DNA of 64,000 nucleotides from Saccharomycodes ludwigii (GCF_020623625.1 NC_060205.1:117501-181500); one strand, 5' to 3'. Shown: positions 29,523 through 39,266, counted from the stretch's first letter. Made by a program: numbers and translations. Notes: generated by a model not told the origin, from the sequence alone.

Positions 29523-30458
29523 TTACATACTAGATAACACTTGGTCTATGTCCTGTTTGGTAAATCCAAAAATGTACAAAATGTCCAATATAGTATCAGA
29601 ATTCAATTTGCAGGGTGCCTGTTGCTGTACAATAGGTTTAGCATTCCAAGCAATTCCATAACCGGCAGCTTTCATAGCAGGCAGATCATTTCCTCCATCA
29701 CCAACCATACAAGTATCTTTGATGTCAATATTATTAATCGATGCCAATTCCACCAAGGTTTTTGCCTTATATTGTCCATCAACAATTTCACCGATTACAG
29801 TGCCATCTAAAGTTTGGCCATGGTTAGTCAAACCCAATTCATTAGCCCTCATATAGTCTAATTTCAAAATATTTTGAACATATTTGGCAAATGGTATAAA
29901 CCCACCACTTAAAACAGCAGTCTTTGTAGTAGTGACAGTACTTTTATAATTTTGAAGAAAATAAATCAACTCTCTGACCCCTTTGGTCAAAACGATTTGA
30001 TTTTCGCAAATATCATTCAATAATTTAGGCAACTCAATACCTTTTAACAATGAAACGCGTTCTTTTAATGATTGTTTAAAATTTAACTCATTATTCATTG
30101 CTCTTGTAGTTATATCACGGACTTTGTCCTCGACATTAGCATATTTGGCTATTAACTCAATGACTTCTTGGTAAATTAATGTGGAATCCATATCAAAAAC
30201 CATCAATTTGGGTTTAAAGTGGTCATAATTGTTGATATTGACTGAAACTTCAACTGGATTATATTTCAATGGGAGATCGTTACTGTTTACTGGGATTCTG
30301 ATTGCTTTTAGAGGATGTAATACTAGTACATCACTAACAGTTGAATCTTTTTCTAAAACTGTTTTATTATCGTTGATAAATTTATCAATATATTTTTCAG
30401 TTAATGGATATTTATCAATATCGTTTGAAATACAAGTAATAAAGTAGGATTGGGTCAT
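29523..30458 (-). CDS. SER2: Phosphoserine phosphatase
   Basis: Last step of serine synthesis from 3-phosphoglycerate: hydrolyses phosphoserine to serine. HAD-superfamily enzyme of 311 residues (S. cerevisiae 309). Catalytic motif I is MVFDMDSTLIYQE (about 90-102), with the nucleophile and acid Asp of DMDST. A cap domain with VRDITTRAMNNELNFKQSLK follows. Motif II is TAVLSGGFIPFA, and motif IV is VGDGGNDLPAMKAAGYGIAW, with the metal-binding Asp pair. The C-terminus is short. It is convergent with the thioredoxin gene and divergent from CIR1, exactly the YGR209C-YGR208W-YGR207C order. Confidence 0.96.
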   Translation of the reverse strand: MTQSYFITCISNDIDKYPLTEKYIDKFINDNKTVLEKDSTVSDVLVLHPLKAIRIPVNSNDLPLKYNPVEVSVNINNYDHFKPKLMVFDMDSTLIYQEVIELIAKYANVEDKVRDITTRAMNNELNFKQSLKERVSLLKGIELPKLLNDICENQIVLTKGVRELIYFLQNYKSTVTTTKTAVLSGGFIPFAKYVQNILKLDYMRANELGLTNHGQTLDGTVIGEIVDGQYKAKTLVELASINNIDIKDTCMVGDGGNDLPAMKAAGYGIAWNAKPIVQQQAPCKLNSDTILDILYIFGFTKQDIDQVLSSM

Positions 30459-30967
30459 AGTACTGATTTTTTTCTATTTTTTTGGAGAGGAAGGGGTAAA
30501 GGGTTTCTTGGGTAGCGACAGATGAGTTATGAAGATAATTTTTATTTATTCATTTATTCTTGTAGTAACAATAAAAGTAAAAATAAAAAGAATAAGTTTT
30601 GTTCGGAGATTGAATCTTAAATATTTTACATATTTTACAATTCGGAAAAAGAAAAAAAATTAAAATTTGACTTCTTTTTTTTTTTTTTTTTCTTTTTTTT
30701 TTTTTTTTTCTTTTTTTCTTTCCAAGGTGAATTTTTCCTTATTTTGCAAATTGTTGAACGTGTAAATTTTTTATAATGAATTTAACATACAGTGGGAATA
30801 AATTTACTTCGAGCAAAACGTCTGGATCTTTTTTTTTTTTTTCTTTTTTTTTTCTTTTTTCTATGTTGAATCCAATAATATTATCACACTTCCCCTTTAT
30901 TTCTTCCCCCCTCTTATTATAAACACTAGCAGTTCTTAACCTACAATCATAGAACAAAACAAAATAA
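30459..30967. promoter_or_regulatory. SER2-CIR1 divergent promoter
   Basis: 509 bases. TCGGA motifs at 30601-30608 (GTTCGGAG) and 30641-30648 (TTCGGAAA). T tracts with single C interruptions at about 30674-30722 and 30829-30860 on the CIR1 side. No other site is recognised. Confidence 0.55.
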
Positions 30968-31750
30968 ATGTCCGCTAACAACAAATTACGTATCTTAGTC
31001 CCAATCAAAAGGGTTATTGATCACCAATTAGCACCAAGAATCTCATCTTCTACAAGTTTAAAAATTCCAAGTTATAGTATTAACCCATTTGATGACATCG
31101 CTTTGGAAGAAAGTTTAAGGATTAATGAAAAAAATAAAGGATTAGTCGAAGAAATTAAAGCTATTTCTGTTGGCTCCATTAAATGCAAAGATTTACTATA
31201 CAAAGCCTTAGCCAAAGGCTGCCACCAAGCAAAATTAATTGAAACACCGGTTACCTCTACGACCCTCCAGCCTTTAAGCATTGCTAAAATTTTGAAAAAA
31301 GAAGTTGAAAAAAACAATTATAATTTGGTTATTTTAGGCAAACAAGCTATTGATGATGATAATAACAACACTGGTCAAATGTTAGCCGGATTATTAAACT
31401 GGCCTCAGATTTGCAATGCTAGTAAAGTAGAGATTGTTGATCCTGTTAATGGTGAAATACAAGTTTCAAGAGAAGTTGATTCTGGTGAGGAGATTTTAAA
31501 GTCTAAATGGCCAGTTGTTATTACTGCTGATCTAAGATTAAATACTCCAAGATACGCAACCTTGCCCAAGATTATGAAAGCCAAGAAAAAGAAGATCGAA
31601 CAAGAAAAGCTCTTGGAAACAGATGATCTAAACAATGATCAATCTTTGAAGGTTTTAAGTTACAAGGAACCACCAAAGAGACAACCTGGTATTAGAGTTG
31701 CTAATGTTGACGAGTTACTTTCCAAATTAAAAGAAGTTAAAGCTATTTAA
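30968..31750 (+). CDS. CIR1: Electron transfer flavoprotein beta subunit homologue
   Basis: Mitochondrial-matrix ETF beta. With Aim45 (ETF alpha) and Cir2 (ETF:ubiquinone oxidoreductase) it passes electrons from FAD-dependent dehydrogenases to ubiquinone. The 260 residues match S. cerevisiae Cir1 (261). The sequence shows the N-terminal LRILVPIKRVIDHQLAPRIS, the beta-subunit segment INPFDDIALEESLRINEKNK, the nucleotide-fold LVILGKQAIDDDNNNTGQML, the loop AGLLNWPQICNASKVEI, and the ETF-beta signature VVITADLRLNTPRYATLPKI with KAKKKKIE after it. No strong presequence is visible, as in other ETF beta proteins. The position between SER2 and MVB12 matches YGR207C. Confidence 0.95.
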   Translation: MSANNKLRILVPIKRVIDHQLAPRISSSTSLKIPSYSINPFDDIALEESLRINEKNKGLVEEIKAISVGSIKCKDLLYKALAKGCHQAKLIETPVTSTTLQPLSIAKILKKEVEKNNYNLVILGKQAIDDDNNNTGQMLAGLLNWPQICNASKVEIVDPVNGEIQVSREVDSGEEILKSKWPVVITADLRLNTPRYATLPKIMKAKKKKIEQEKLLETDDLNNDQSLKVLSYKEPPKRQPGIRVANVDELLSKLKEVKAI

Positions 31751-31903
31751 AGTATATACTGACAAGTTCTATATATATATTTCAAATCGCACAAAAAAAA
31801 ATATAAATTAGAGAAAAGGAAAGGGAAAAGAAAAGAAAAGAAAAGAAAAGAAAATAATAACCATCTATTGTTTAATAATACCTATTCAATAATGCTAATT
31901 TAT

Positions 31904-32254
31904 TCACTTTTTTTTGTTTTTAACTTTTGGCAGTAAGGAAGAGTCAAAGTATCCTTGTGGTATTGTATTTAATTTATATTCTTGATTGAACCAGTCAATA
32001 AAACTAGTTCTAAATCCCAGGCTTGTAGTGTCACCATCAATACCATTGGTCAAACTTGTTTCGTCTATATTACTTATCCATTCTTGTAATGTGTCTAGGA
32101 TATTTTGTTTTTGTTGTTGATTTTGGTCAAGTAGTGGCTCATCTTTCATTATAGTTGAATCTGACATTGGTGGAATAAAATCATCAGGTAATTCATTTAA
32201 ACCTATTTGAATAGTACTGTTATCTATTTTTATGGGCTTTATGGTTATAGTCAT
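31904..32254 (-). CDS. MVB12: Probable ESCRT-I subunit Mvb12
   Basis: A 116-residue protein starting MTITIKPIKI at the ATG 32252-32254; the codon before it is TTG and not a yeast start. By position it is Mvb12, the small ESCRT-I subunit that stabilises Vps23-Vps28-Vps37 and helps cargo sorting at multivesicular bodies: it lies next to CIR1 with the orientation of YGR206W and before TDA10 (YGR205W). The sequence is poorly conserved. It has an acidic/proline N-terminal part (ELPDDFIPPMSDSTI), a Gln-rich middle, and a C-terminal FIDWFNQEYKLNTIPQGYFD resembling the aromatic 'F-x-x-W-F/Y' end of yeast Mvb12. Family membership is inferred mainly from synteny. Confidence 0.62.
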   Translation of the reverse strand: MTITIKPIKIDNSTIQIGLNELPDDFIPPMSDSTIMKDEPLLDQNQQQKQNILDTLQEWISNIDETSLTNGIDGDTTSLGFRTSFIDWFNQEYKLNTIPQGYFDSSLLPKVKNKKK

Positions 32255-32273
32255 CAACTTAGCTTTTCTTCTT

Positions 32274-32305
<32 letters not shown>

Positions 32306-32651
32306 CTCTTTTATTGGAATCTTGTTTTACTTTTATACTATGAATGATAGTAACGTTGCCGTTATATAATTTTATACCTAACTTTTTTTTTTTTTTTTAA
32401 TTCTTTTCTTCTTTTTTTCCTGTAATTTCGTTCTTCGTATTTTATTTGATATCCGAAGGTCCGGAGGGCTAGTTGGACAAGCATTGGTATAATATCTATA
32501 ATAAAAAAAGTAACACTTACAAAAGAAATAAAGCAGCTAACGTGTTTCGTGGGACAAACTAAAAGTAATTGTTCTATTAAGCAATTCAAGAGCACCAATG
32601 ATGGTTACCTATTAACAATAAGCATACGAAAAATAAATAGACCGAATTATG
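32255..32651. promoter_or_regulatory. MVB12 promoter and LSM8 trailer
   Basis: 397 bases. T tracts at about 32278-32306 and 32383-32398, and a compact ATCCGAAGGTCCGGA at 32451-32465 that is a tandem of the TCCG motif seen in other promoters here. No gene is seen. Confidence 0.55.
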
Positions 32652-32981
32652 CTATCTTCGATGTTTATAATTTTCCCAAACCTTTCCCCATATCACATAT
32701 TCGTTAGACAATCTATTCTTAGTATCAGGCAATTTCTTTATTATTAAGTCCTTTTCTTCAATACCTTTTTTTTCTTTATCTATCAATGCGATGAAAACAA
32801 TTTCACTACCTCTAATAATTTGATGTGTTTTATTGTCATTTGTTTTACCACAAATATAACAATGTAGTAGGGTTATATTACAGTTTTTATCATATCCGTT
32901 TAGTTGTCCAAGTAAAGTGATACCTTCAGTGGTAAGCACCATAACTTTTTCATTTAAATATTCTTTTAATAATATGGACAT
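32652..32981 (-). CDS. LSM8: U6 snRNA-associated Sm-like protein Lsm8
   Basis: Subunit that defines the nuclear Lsm2-8 ring, which binds the U6 snRNA 3' end; Lsm1 replaces it in the cytoplasmic decay ring. The 109 residues equal the S. cerevisiae length. Sm motif 1 is MSILLKEYLNEKVMVLTTEG with GITLLGQLNGYDKNCNITLL. Sm motif 2 is HQIIRGSEIVFIALIDKE, including the conserved I-R-G. The C-terminal tail is charged and ends YVIWGKVWENYKHRR. In S. cerevisiae LSM8 (YJR022W) is divergent from REC107/MER2 (YJR021C), as here. The surrounding genes come from chromosome VII, showing the interleaving. Confidence 0.95.
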   Translation of the reverse strand: MSILLKEYLNEKVMVLTTEGITLLGQLNGYDKNCNITLLHCYICGKTNDNKTHQIIRGSEIVFIALIDKEKKGIEEKDLIIKKLPDTKNRLSNEYVIWGKVWENYKHRR

Positions 32982-33104
32982 TGCGAAAATTACCTAATGT
33001 TTAGATGGGTCTTTTTCTTTTTTTTTCTGGTGTATTAAAACAAAATCAAAAAATATATAATATAGTACAGAGAAGAAGCTAAAATGCTACAATTAAAAAA
33101 TATA

Positions 33105-33142
<38 letters not shown>

Positions 33143-33383
33143 CAAAATATAACCACATTGTTTTGTTATACAGTTTGCAAAACACGCAGTTTGGGATTCG
33201 AATGGGTTTGTTTCAATATATACAAATATCTACTTGTAGCCGCCCAAAGATAGCATTTTACATGCCAGTAAATTATAATATCAGCAGCCTTATAATCACT
33301 AGTTTATATTTTTAAAATATACACATATATACACACACACACACACAAACATATATATATATTCGAATCAAGTATAAAATAAT
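32982..33383. promoter_or_regulatory. LSM8-MER2 divergent promoter
   Basis: 402 bases with a T34 run at 33109-33142, a URS1-like element at 33237-33246 and an AC/TA dinucleotide array at about 33319-33361 just before the MER2 ATG. Confidence 0.6.
33237..33246 (+). promoter_or_regulatory. URS1 element (Ume6 site), MER2 promoter
   Basis: TAGCCGCCCA, nine of ten bases of the yeast URS1 consensus TAGCCGCCGA with the invariant GCCGCC core. It is 138 bases before the MER2 ATG, the usual distance in early meiotic genes, where Ume6 represses in mitosis and activates with Ime1 in meiosis. Factor binding is inferred. Confidence 0.65.
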
Positions 33384-34127
33384 ATGAATGATTTAGAGCA
33401 AGGCCAAGGGGAGTATCAACAACCACATGATATATCTAGTTTATTACTATCTCAGTTAATTTCTAATAACAACGAAAATTTTATTTCCAACAATAATAAT
33501 ACTGCAAACAGTATTTTAACACCTATACTAACACAAAATGGCGCTACTAATACCACCACTTCTACCAATAATGCACAACCCAACGAAAATACGGATCCTG
33601 CTACTTCTAATTCTGCCTCATACGCCATAGATCATGAAATTTTAAAATGGGCTGGTAAATTAGAGCTAGAAAGCGTAGAACTAAGAGAGAAAAATGATAA
33701 ATTATTGGAATTTATTGAAGAACAGAATCAATGCTTGCAGCAAATTCTTTCAAAAAATAAAACTACCACTGATTCAAATCAAAAAGCTATGGCAAAAAAA
33801 ATTGAAGAACTAATCAAAAAATTGGAACAATATATTAAAGCTACAACTGCAAATAACGGGAAAAAAAAGAACGTTAACAATAACAACAACAACAACAAGG
33901 AACAAGAAGCACGCATACTTTTTTTACAAAATCAACTAATAAATATGGAAAAGAAATTTAATCAGTTATTTAACATGGAGGAAAAGTTATCCAATATCGA
34001 AACAACACAACTAAAAATATTGATGAAAATTGAAGAATTGGGCAGCAGTACTACTACAGATAACACTACCATTATCGAAAAAAAAAACAAAAAAAGAAAA
34101 ATTATATTATCTGATGAAGAATTCTAA
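33384..34127 (+). CDS. REC107: Meiotic recombination protein Mer2/Rec107
   Basis: Partner of Rec114 and Mei4 in forming Spo11 DNA breaks; sits on chromosome axes. The 247-residue protein has a disordered Asn/Thr/Ser N-terminus (1-84), a coiled coil at about 87-140 that starts EILKWAGKLELESVELREKN (matching the Mer2 core, W-A-G-K-L-E-L-E-S), a linker with an Asn run at about 168-175, a second helix at about 178-220, and a basic/acidic tail (EKKNKKRKIILSDEEF). S. cerevisiae Mer2 has 314 residues and a Mer1-dependent intron near its 3' end. I see one uninterrupted frame here, so no intron is needed. It is divergent from LSM8, as YJR021C is from YJR022W. The promoter carries a URS1 element. Its last 21 bases overlap the convergent TDA10. 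Confidence 0.8.
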   Translation: MNDLEQGQGEYQQPHDISSLLLSQLISNNNENFISNNNNTANSILTPILTQNGATNTTTSTNNAQPNENTDPATSNSASYAIDHEILKWAGKLELESVELREKNDKLLEFIEEQNQCLQQILSKNKTTTDSNQKAMAKKIEELIKKLEQYIKATTANNGKKKNVNNNNNNNKEQEARILFLQNQLINMEKKFNQLFNMEEKLSNIETTQLKILMKIEELGSSTTTDNTTIIEKKNKKRKIILSDEEF

Positions 34128-35030
34128 TAAGTTTCTATTGATATCAATTTCCAAAATCAATTTTGTCTTATTATCATGGGCAGTTGTCCTATTAGTATCA
34201 CATAGAATGTTATAGTACAACTTGTAACACCCAACATATCTCTGGATAAAGTTTATTACTTCTTCATCACTCATACCAGCTCCACCATTTTTCAATTTTA
34301 AATCGTGTTCTTGTTGAATCCTCCACTTTTCCACAGTAGACACAATGTCACTGTTTGTTTTAAATACAATAATACATGCCTCATTGACGTTATCAGAAAA
34401 AAGTTTAGGATTATCCCACAATATATCGCTATATTGTCGCAAATTCTCATTAATTTCAACCATATATTTATCATTAACAATATTCTCCCTTCTTACAGGT
34501 TCATATCCTATAAACCATCCTTCTATAAGTACCATATCCAAAGTATCATATAATACGACACCGTTTGTTTTGACTTGAAGCGTATCACTACCAGGTCTCA
34601 TTACCAAAATATCGTCAATTCTATCACCTTCCCCGTTATACTTGGATTTGTCATATTGTGGCACATGAACCATGCTTGTCGTAGTGTTGTAACACATACA
34701 TTGATGCATAAAATCACGTAATTTTTTTAAATCGTGTGTACCCGGCAATCCTCTTCCTTGGTTAATCAAAGGATTATCAGATTGCTCATTCAATACCATT
34801 TGTTCCCTATGATTTAGATAGAAGTCATCAATGGAAACAGCAATAACATTAATATTTCTGGCAGTGTAGTACGCATGCAATTTATGAGTAGTATATGATT
34901 TTCCACTGCCTTGAGGACCACTAATGTACACAAAAAACGGTGAATACGGAGAGTTATTAGTGTTATTTTTAGTGATATAGCTTTTGTAATTCTTGTCTAT
35001 ATAATCTGTGATGCATGTACTTATCGACAT
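34107..35030 (-). CDS. TDA10: P-loop kinase, Tda10 family (D-glycerate 3-kinase-like)
   Basis: ATP-binding protein of the phosphoribulokinase/uridine-kinase-like group, related to plant D-glycerate 3-kinase; the yeast substrate is unsettled. The 307 residues carry Walker A GPQGSGKSYT at about 38-47, a Walker B-like VIAVSIDDFYLNHREQ at about 64-79, GRGLPGTHDLKKLRDFM, VPQYDKSKYNGEGDR, and VLIEGWFIGYEP, the last typical of this family. The C-terminal helical part includes QEHDLKLKNGGAGMSDEEVI. The C-terminal end overlaps MER2. Order relative to CIR1 and MVB12 matches YGR205W. The start is preceded by a T tract and is the first ATG. Confidence 0.92.
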   Translation of the reverse strand: MSISTCITDYIDKNYKSYITKNNTNNSPYSPFFVYISGPQGSGKSYTTHKLHAYYTARNINVIAVSIDDFYLNHREQMVLNEQSDNPLINQGRGLPGTHDLKKLRDFMHQCMCYNTTTSMVHVPQYDKSKYNGEGDRIDDILVMRPGSDTLQVKTNGVVLYDTLDMVLIEGWFIGYEPVRRENIVNDKYMVEINENLRQYSDILWDNPKLFSDNVNEACIIVFKTNSDIVSTVEKWRIQQEHDLKLKNGGAGMSDEEVINFIQRYVGCYKLYYNILCDTNRTTAHDNKTKLILEIDINRNLLEFFIR

Positions 35031-35527
35031 TTTTTTTTTTTTTTTTTTTTTTTTTGTCTTTATTATACCACAAGAAAAGTTATTTTACTTTACTCTTTCA
35101 ATTAGCTCATTTTCAAATAAAAATAGGAGGAGAAATAATTCTGATCAAGTAATTCTAGGTAAATAGTACAAATAAGAAAGATGGAAATGGCCGAGTGAGT
35201 TGGTGCTATAATACTTTTGTTTGCATACATTTTATATGAGTGTATTCTTATGGCTTTGCACTTTAAATTGGATCGGACAATGTACATGAAAGGACAACGG
35301 CTGGGAAAAGGACAAACCAAGAAAAATAAAAAATGGTTGAGGTTTATTAAGCGGTATACAAACAGACGCCACATTTTATTTTTGTGTATTATTTTTATAA
35401 GATTTCGATTGCTATTATTGAAATAAAACACACTGCAGAAAAATATGAGCAATTACTGCAAATTGCACACCCATCCATAACAACAACCACACATTATTTG
35501 TTTTTCCTTTTCTTTTTTTTTTTTGTC

Positions 35528-35567
<40 letters not shown>

Positions 35568-35868
35568 CCATTTCTAAGTCAACGAAAAAATATAAAAAAT
35601 AAGATATAATTTTTTATTTTTTCTGTTTCCTTTCCTTTTCTTTTATCTTTTTTATTTTTATTTTTACTTTTTTTTTTTAATCAGCGGTAAAAACTTTCTT
35701 GGAGTCTAACGATATCTTAGTTTCTCTGAAATCAAGCAAAAAAGGAAAAAGAGCATCCACTTCCAGTTCAAGGTCAACAAAATCAAGTATATATTTTAAT
35801 TTTCAAAACCTGTAAATATCTCACATACAGCTTATCGGTTTTTTATATTAATAAAAAAAAAAACACCA

Positions 35869-35899
<31 letters not shown>

Positions 35900-36296
35900 A
35901 AAAAAAAAAAAAAAAAAAGCAAAAAAAGACAAAGAAAAAGCCAAAAAAGAAATACAACAGCAAAACATAATACACATATATATATCTTTAATACTATTCG
36001 ATAATACTTTTTCACTATAAACCTGTTAGTAGAGACAATATATATTTACCCATATTATTTTGTTATTTGTCCAACCGATTTATTACCGACCTGTAAATAC
36101 AAAGTTCCAAAAAGGTAAAGAATATATAAATAAAGCCTCAAGAAAAAAAGAAACAGCGTTAAATAAAAAAAAAAAGAGATACATACATAAACTTTAAGTT
36201 TTACAGTATTCTGCGTTCTACATCTTGAGCATTCTTTATCCGCTAACACAAACAGATATATATTAAAACGCAAGCCAAAAGACAAATAGATAAGAA
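35031..36296. promoter_or_regulatory. TDA10-PUF3 divergent spacer
   Basis: 1266 bases, one of the longest spacers. It holds T runs at 35031-35055 and 35531-35563 (33 T), and A runs at about 35848-35930 interrupted by GC dinucleotides. ACACCCATCCAT at about 35467-35478 is near the Rap1 consensus with one mismatch. TCGGAC lies near 35274. Short open frames on both strands have no recognisable similarity and biased composition. I call no gene. Confidence 0.5.
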
Positions 36297-39266
36297 ATGT
36301 CCGTTTCTGATCCATGGGCTGACGTCAGTTTATCCAATAATAGTGGCGCAACTAAAACTATAGATGCTGAATTACAATCTATTGTTTCTTCCCTAAGTGC
36401 ATTATCCAATCCAACACAACTACAACAATCAAATAATCAACAGTTTATCGGTTCGTACAGAAGAGGTTCTATCAACTCTAGCAGTGATATAGGAAGTGAT
36501 ATTCTATTACACCAAACGTCTTCTAATAACACTACTGGCAATAATGAAAGAAGCAATAGCAACACTTCTCCTGTTTTGAGACGAACAACTTTATCTGTAG
36601 GAGGGTTTTCCTTGAATACTCCTAATGGTGTTAATAACAGGTTACTAAATGGTGGATACTCAGCTTCTATTGCAGTACCACTGAACGTTGGCAATACCAC
36701 TAGCACAAATGGTGTTGCTACTACTACATCATTATTAAACACAAATATTAGTATTACCAATAATAATGCATCGAAGGGTGGGTTTTTTGAACGTTTCGGT
36801 AAAACTTTAGTTGAACAAACCAGAGAGATTGAGGCTTTACAACCAATTAGCACCAAACTTACTGCTACCAAGAACACTGCATCTAGTACTCCAGTAACTA
36901 CATTTTCTTCTAGAAGAGAGAGCTTTAATAACCATGATAGTGCCTCTGGCCCTGGGTCTGGCAACCCCACTACTACTGTACCAAGTTTATTAATTAATCA
37001 AGCTACTTCTAGACTTTTAAATAGTAATTCTGGTAACCACTCTGCTGAAACTTTAGTTAGTTCTTTAACCAATGGTTTAAGTGAGGCTACTGCAGGTAAT
37101 GAAAACCAAGATAATATTGCTGCCTCCGTGTCTTCATCATCTTCTCCTGGTACTACCACTACCACTACCACCAACAATGGTGACAACAATAACAACGTCC
37201 TTACACAATGGAATGTTGCAGATACTCCCTCATTTCAGCCTACTGGCTATCCTTATGGTCCTTTCCAACCATTCCCCACTACAATCCGGGCACCACCATC
37301 TTCTACCAACCCTGCAATGGCAAATGCAGGTGAAGAGGACGGTTTGGGATTTACATCACTTAGCGGTGATGGTAGACCAAATTCCCCCATGAGTTTCCAC
37401 CTTGGTCGCAATGCAGCCCAAGATAGGGCTGTTTCGCCGCCTTCTATGATGTTCCCAAATAATCCATATTTGTACTTTAATCCTACTGCTGCTGGCGCCA
37501 TTCCTCCTATTTCAAGAGGTGATTCTTCACCACCACCACCACCACCACAAATGATGCCACCCATTAATATGATGGTGATGGAGAATAATATACTTGATAA
37601 TGGAAACACACTCTCTACCAACAATAGTGAGTATGCTGATAATACTAATAGTAATTACATCAATTCACGTGGCAGTATTAGAAGCAACAACAACAACAAC
37701 AACAACAACAACAACCGTAGGACTGGTAATAGCAGTAATAATAAAGGGTTCAATGGTAAATTTAAAGGAAATCCATATCTGAAGAATACCAACGGTGCCA
37801 GTCGTGGTAAATCCTTATCTCCTCAGCCACCGCACTCTTCATTTATAGAGAATGATATGTCATCTTCAAGAGCAAATGCTGCTTCCATTTCTCTGGCTAC
37901 CTCTTCGATTAATCACGCCAATAGAAATTCTTCATTACCACGCCAAAATTCAACTGGTCAGCACCATAGCCAGCATCGTAATCCAGGCAATACTGGTTAT
38001 AATCATAATCATAACAATCACCATAACAATCATCATAACCACCAAAATAAGCAGGTCATTTATAGATCACCGTTATTAGAAGAATTTAGGAGCAATTCTA
38101 GTAAGAAAACTTACACTTTAGGTGATATATTTGGTTCAGTTTTGGAATTTTCTAAGGATCAACACGGTTCTCGTTTTATCCAACAACAATTACCCATTGC
38201 CAATGATACTGAAAAGGAAATGGTTTTTAACGAAATTAGAGATTATACAATTGAGCTATGCTCTGATGTTTTTGGTAATTATGTCATTCAGAAATTTTTT
38301 GAACATGGCAACGATATTCAAAGGGCCACATTGGTTGAGTCTCTGAAGGAGAAAATACACAATCTATCTTTGCAGATGTACGGTTGTCGCGTTATTCAGC
38401 GTGCTTTAGATTTTATTAACGAGAAACAGAGGTGTGATGTTATTAATGAGTTATCTGATTATGTTTTAGAGTGTATAAAAGATCAAAATGGTAATCATGT
38501 CATTCAAAAAGCTATCGAAACCATTCCTATAGATAAATTACCATTTGTACTAGCTAGTTTAAAGGGCCATATTTATCATTTATCGACACATCCATATGGG
38601 TGCCGTGTAGTTCAGAGGCTTTTAGAATTTGGTACTTTGGAAGATCAATCTCGAATTTTAAATGAATTGAGTGAATTTTTCCCATATTTAATACAGGACC
38701 AATATGGGAACTATGTTGTTCAACATATTTTGGAAGCTTCTGTAGAATGTGGCTCATTTGAAGATATTTTGAAAAGCAAGCAAATAATTATTGACCTAAT
38801 TAGTAATAGAATCGTAGATTATTCCCGTCACAAGTTTGCCTCTAATGTTGTGGAAAAATCCATTATATTAGGAAATAAAGCCCAAAAAAAGCAAATATTG
38901 GATCAAATCTTACCTGCCAATGAGGAAGCTGCTAGGATTTTAGATGAAAACGAACCAATTGCTGTTATGATGAAGGATCAGTTTGCTAATTATGTCATTC
39001 AAAAGTTGGTTAGTATAACTGAGGGTCAAGTTTATAGGTTAGTCATCATTTCTATCAAGTCATATTTGAGGCAAGTGGATGAGCAGAGCCGTGCCCTTAA
39101 TGCCAGCAACACTAATGCCAATATAAATAACAACAATGCCACTAACAGCCAATTTCATTCTGTAAATAGCACCAAATATCAAAATACTAATAGTAACAAA
39201 AAGAATAAACACTTGGCTAGTGTTGAAAAATTATCTGCATTAGTAGAAAATATTGAAATCTCATAA
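36297..39266 (+). CDS. PUF3: Pumilio-family RNA-binding protein Puf3
   Basis: Binds UGUANAUA elements in 3' UTRs of nuclear mRNAs for mitochondrial proteins and controls their decay and translation. The 989 residues (S. cerevisiae 879) have a disordered N-terminal 590 with two motifs shared with yeast Puf3: ELQSIVSSLSALSNP (about 25-40) and GGFFERFGKTLVEQTREIE (about 160-178). Asn, His and Pro runs follow. The C-terminal PUF domain at about 605-945 has eight repeats, e.g. FSKDQHGSRFIQQQL, SDVFGNYVIQKFFEHG, LQMYGCRVIQRALDF, KDQNGNHVIQKAIET, STHPYGCRVVQRLLEF, QDQYGNYVVQHILE and KDQFANYVIQKLV. The repeat RNA-reading residues (N/S..Q) look intact. It ends ASVEKLSALVENIEIS. EMC6 lies beyond it in convergent orientation, as YLL014W does to YLL013C. 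Confidence 0.95.
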   Translation: MSVSDPWADVSLSNNSGATKTIDAELQSIVSSLSALSNPTQLQQSNNQQFIGSYRRGSINSSSDIGSDILLHQTSSNNTTGNNERSNSNTSPVLRRTTLSVGGFSLNTPNGVNNRLLNGGYSASIAVPLNVGNTTSTNGVATTTSLLNTNISITNNNASKGGFFERFGKTLVEQTREIEALQPISTKLTATKNTASSTPVTTFSSRRESFNNHDSASGPGSGNPTTTVPSLLINQATSRLLNSNSGNHSAETLVSSLTNGLSEATAGNENQDNIAASVSSSSSPGTTTTTTTNNGDNNNNVLTQWNVADTPSFQPTGYPYGPFQPFPTTIRAPPSSTNPAMANAGEEDGLGFTSLSGDGRPNSPMSFHLGRNAAQDRAVSPPSMMFPNNPYLYFNPTAAGAIPPISRGDSSPPPPPPQMMPPINMMVMENNILDNGNTLSTNNSEYADNTNSNYINSRGSIRSNNNNNNNNNNRRTGNSSNNKGFNGKFKGNPYLKNTNGASRGKSLSPQPPHSSFIENDMSSSRANAASISLATSSINHANRNSSLPRQNSTGQHHSQHRNPGNTGYNHNHNNHHNNHHNHQNKQVIYRSPLLEEFRSNSSKKTYTLGDIFGSVLEFSKDQHGSRFIQQQLPIANDTEKEMVFNEIRDYTIELCSDVFGNYVIQKFFEHGNDIQRATLVESLKEKIHNLSLQMYGCRVIQRALDFINEKQRCDVINELSDYVLECIKDQNGNHVIQKAIETIPIDKLPFVLASLKGHIYHLSTHPYGCRVVQRLLEFGTLEDQSRILNELSEFFPYLIQDQYGNYVVQHILEASVECGSFEDILKSKQIIIDLISNRIVDYSRHKFASNVVEKSIILGNKAQKKQILDQILPANEEAARILDENEPIAVMMKDQFANYVIQKLVSITEGQVYRLVIISIKSYLRQVDEQSRALNASNTNANINNNNATNSQFHSVNSTKYQNTNSNKKNKHLASVEKLSALVENIEIS

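Noticed and set aside
31751-31903. Puf3 target element in the CIR1 trailer
   Set aside because: No TGTANATA is present, nor its complement in the PDX1 trailer, although both encode mitochondrial proteins.
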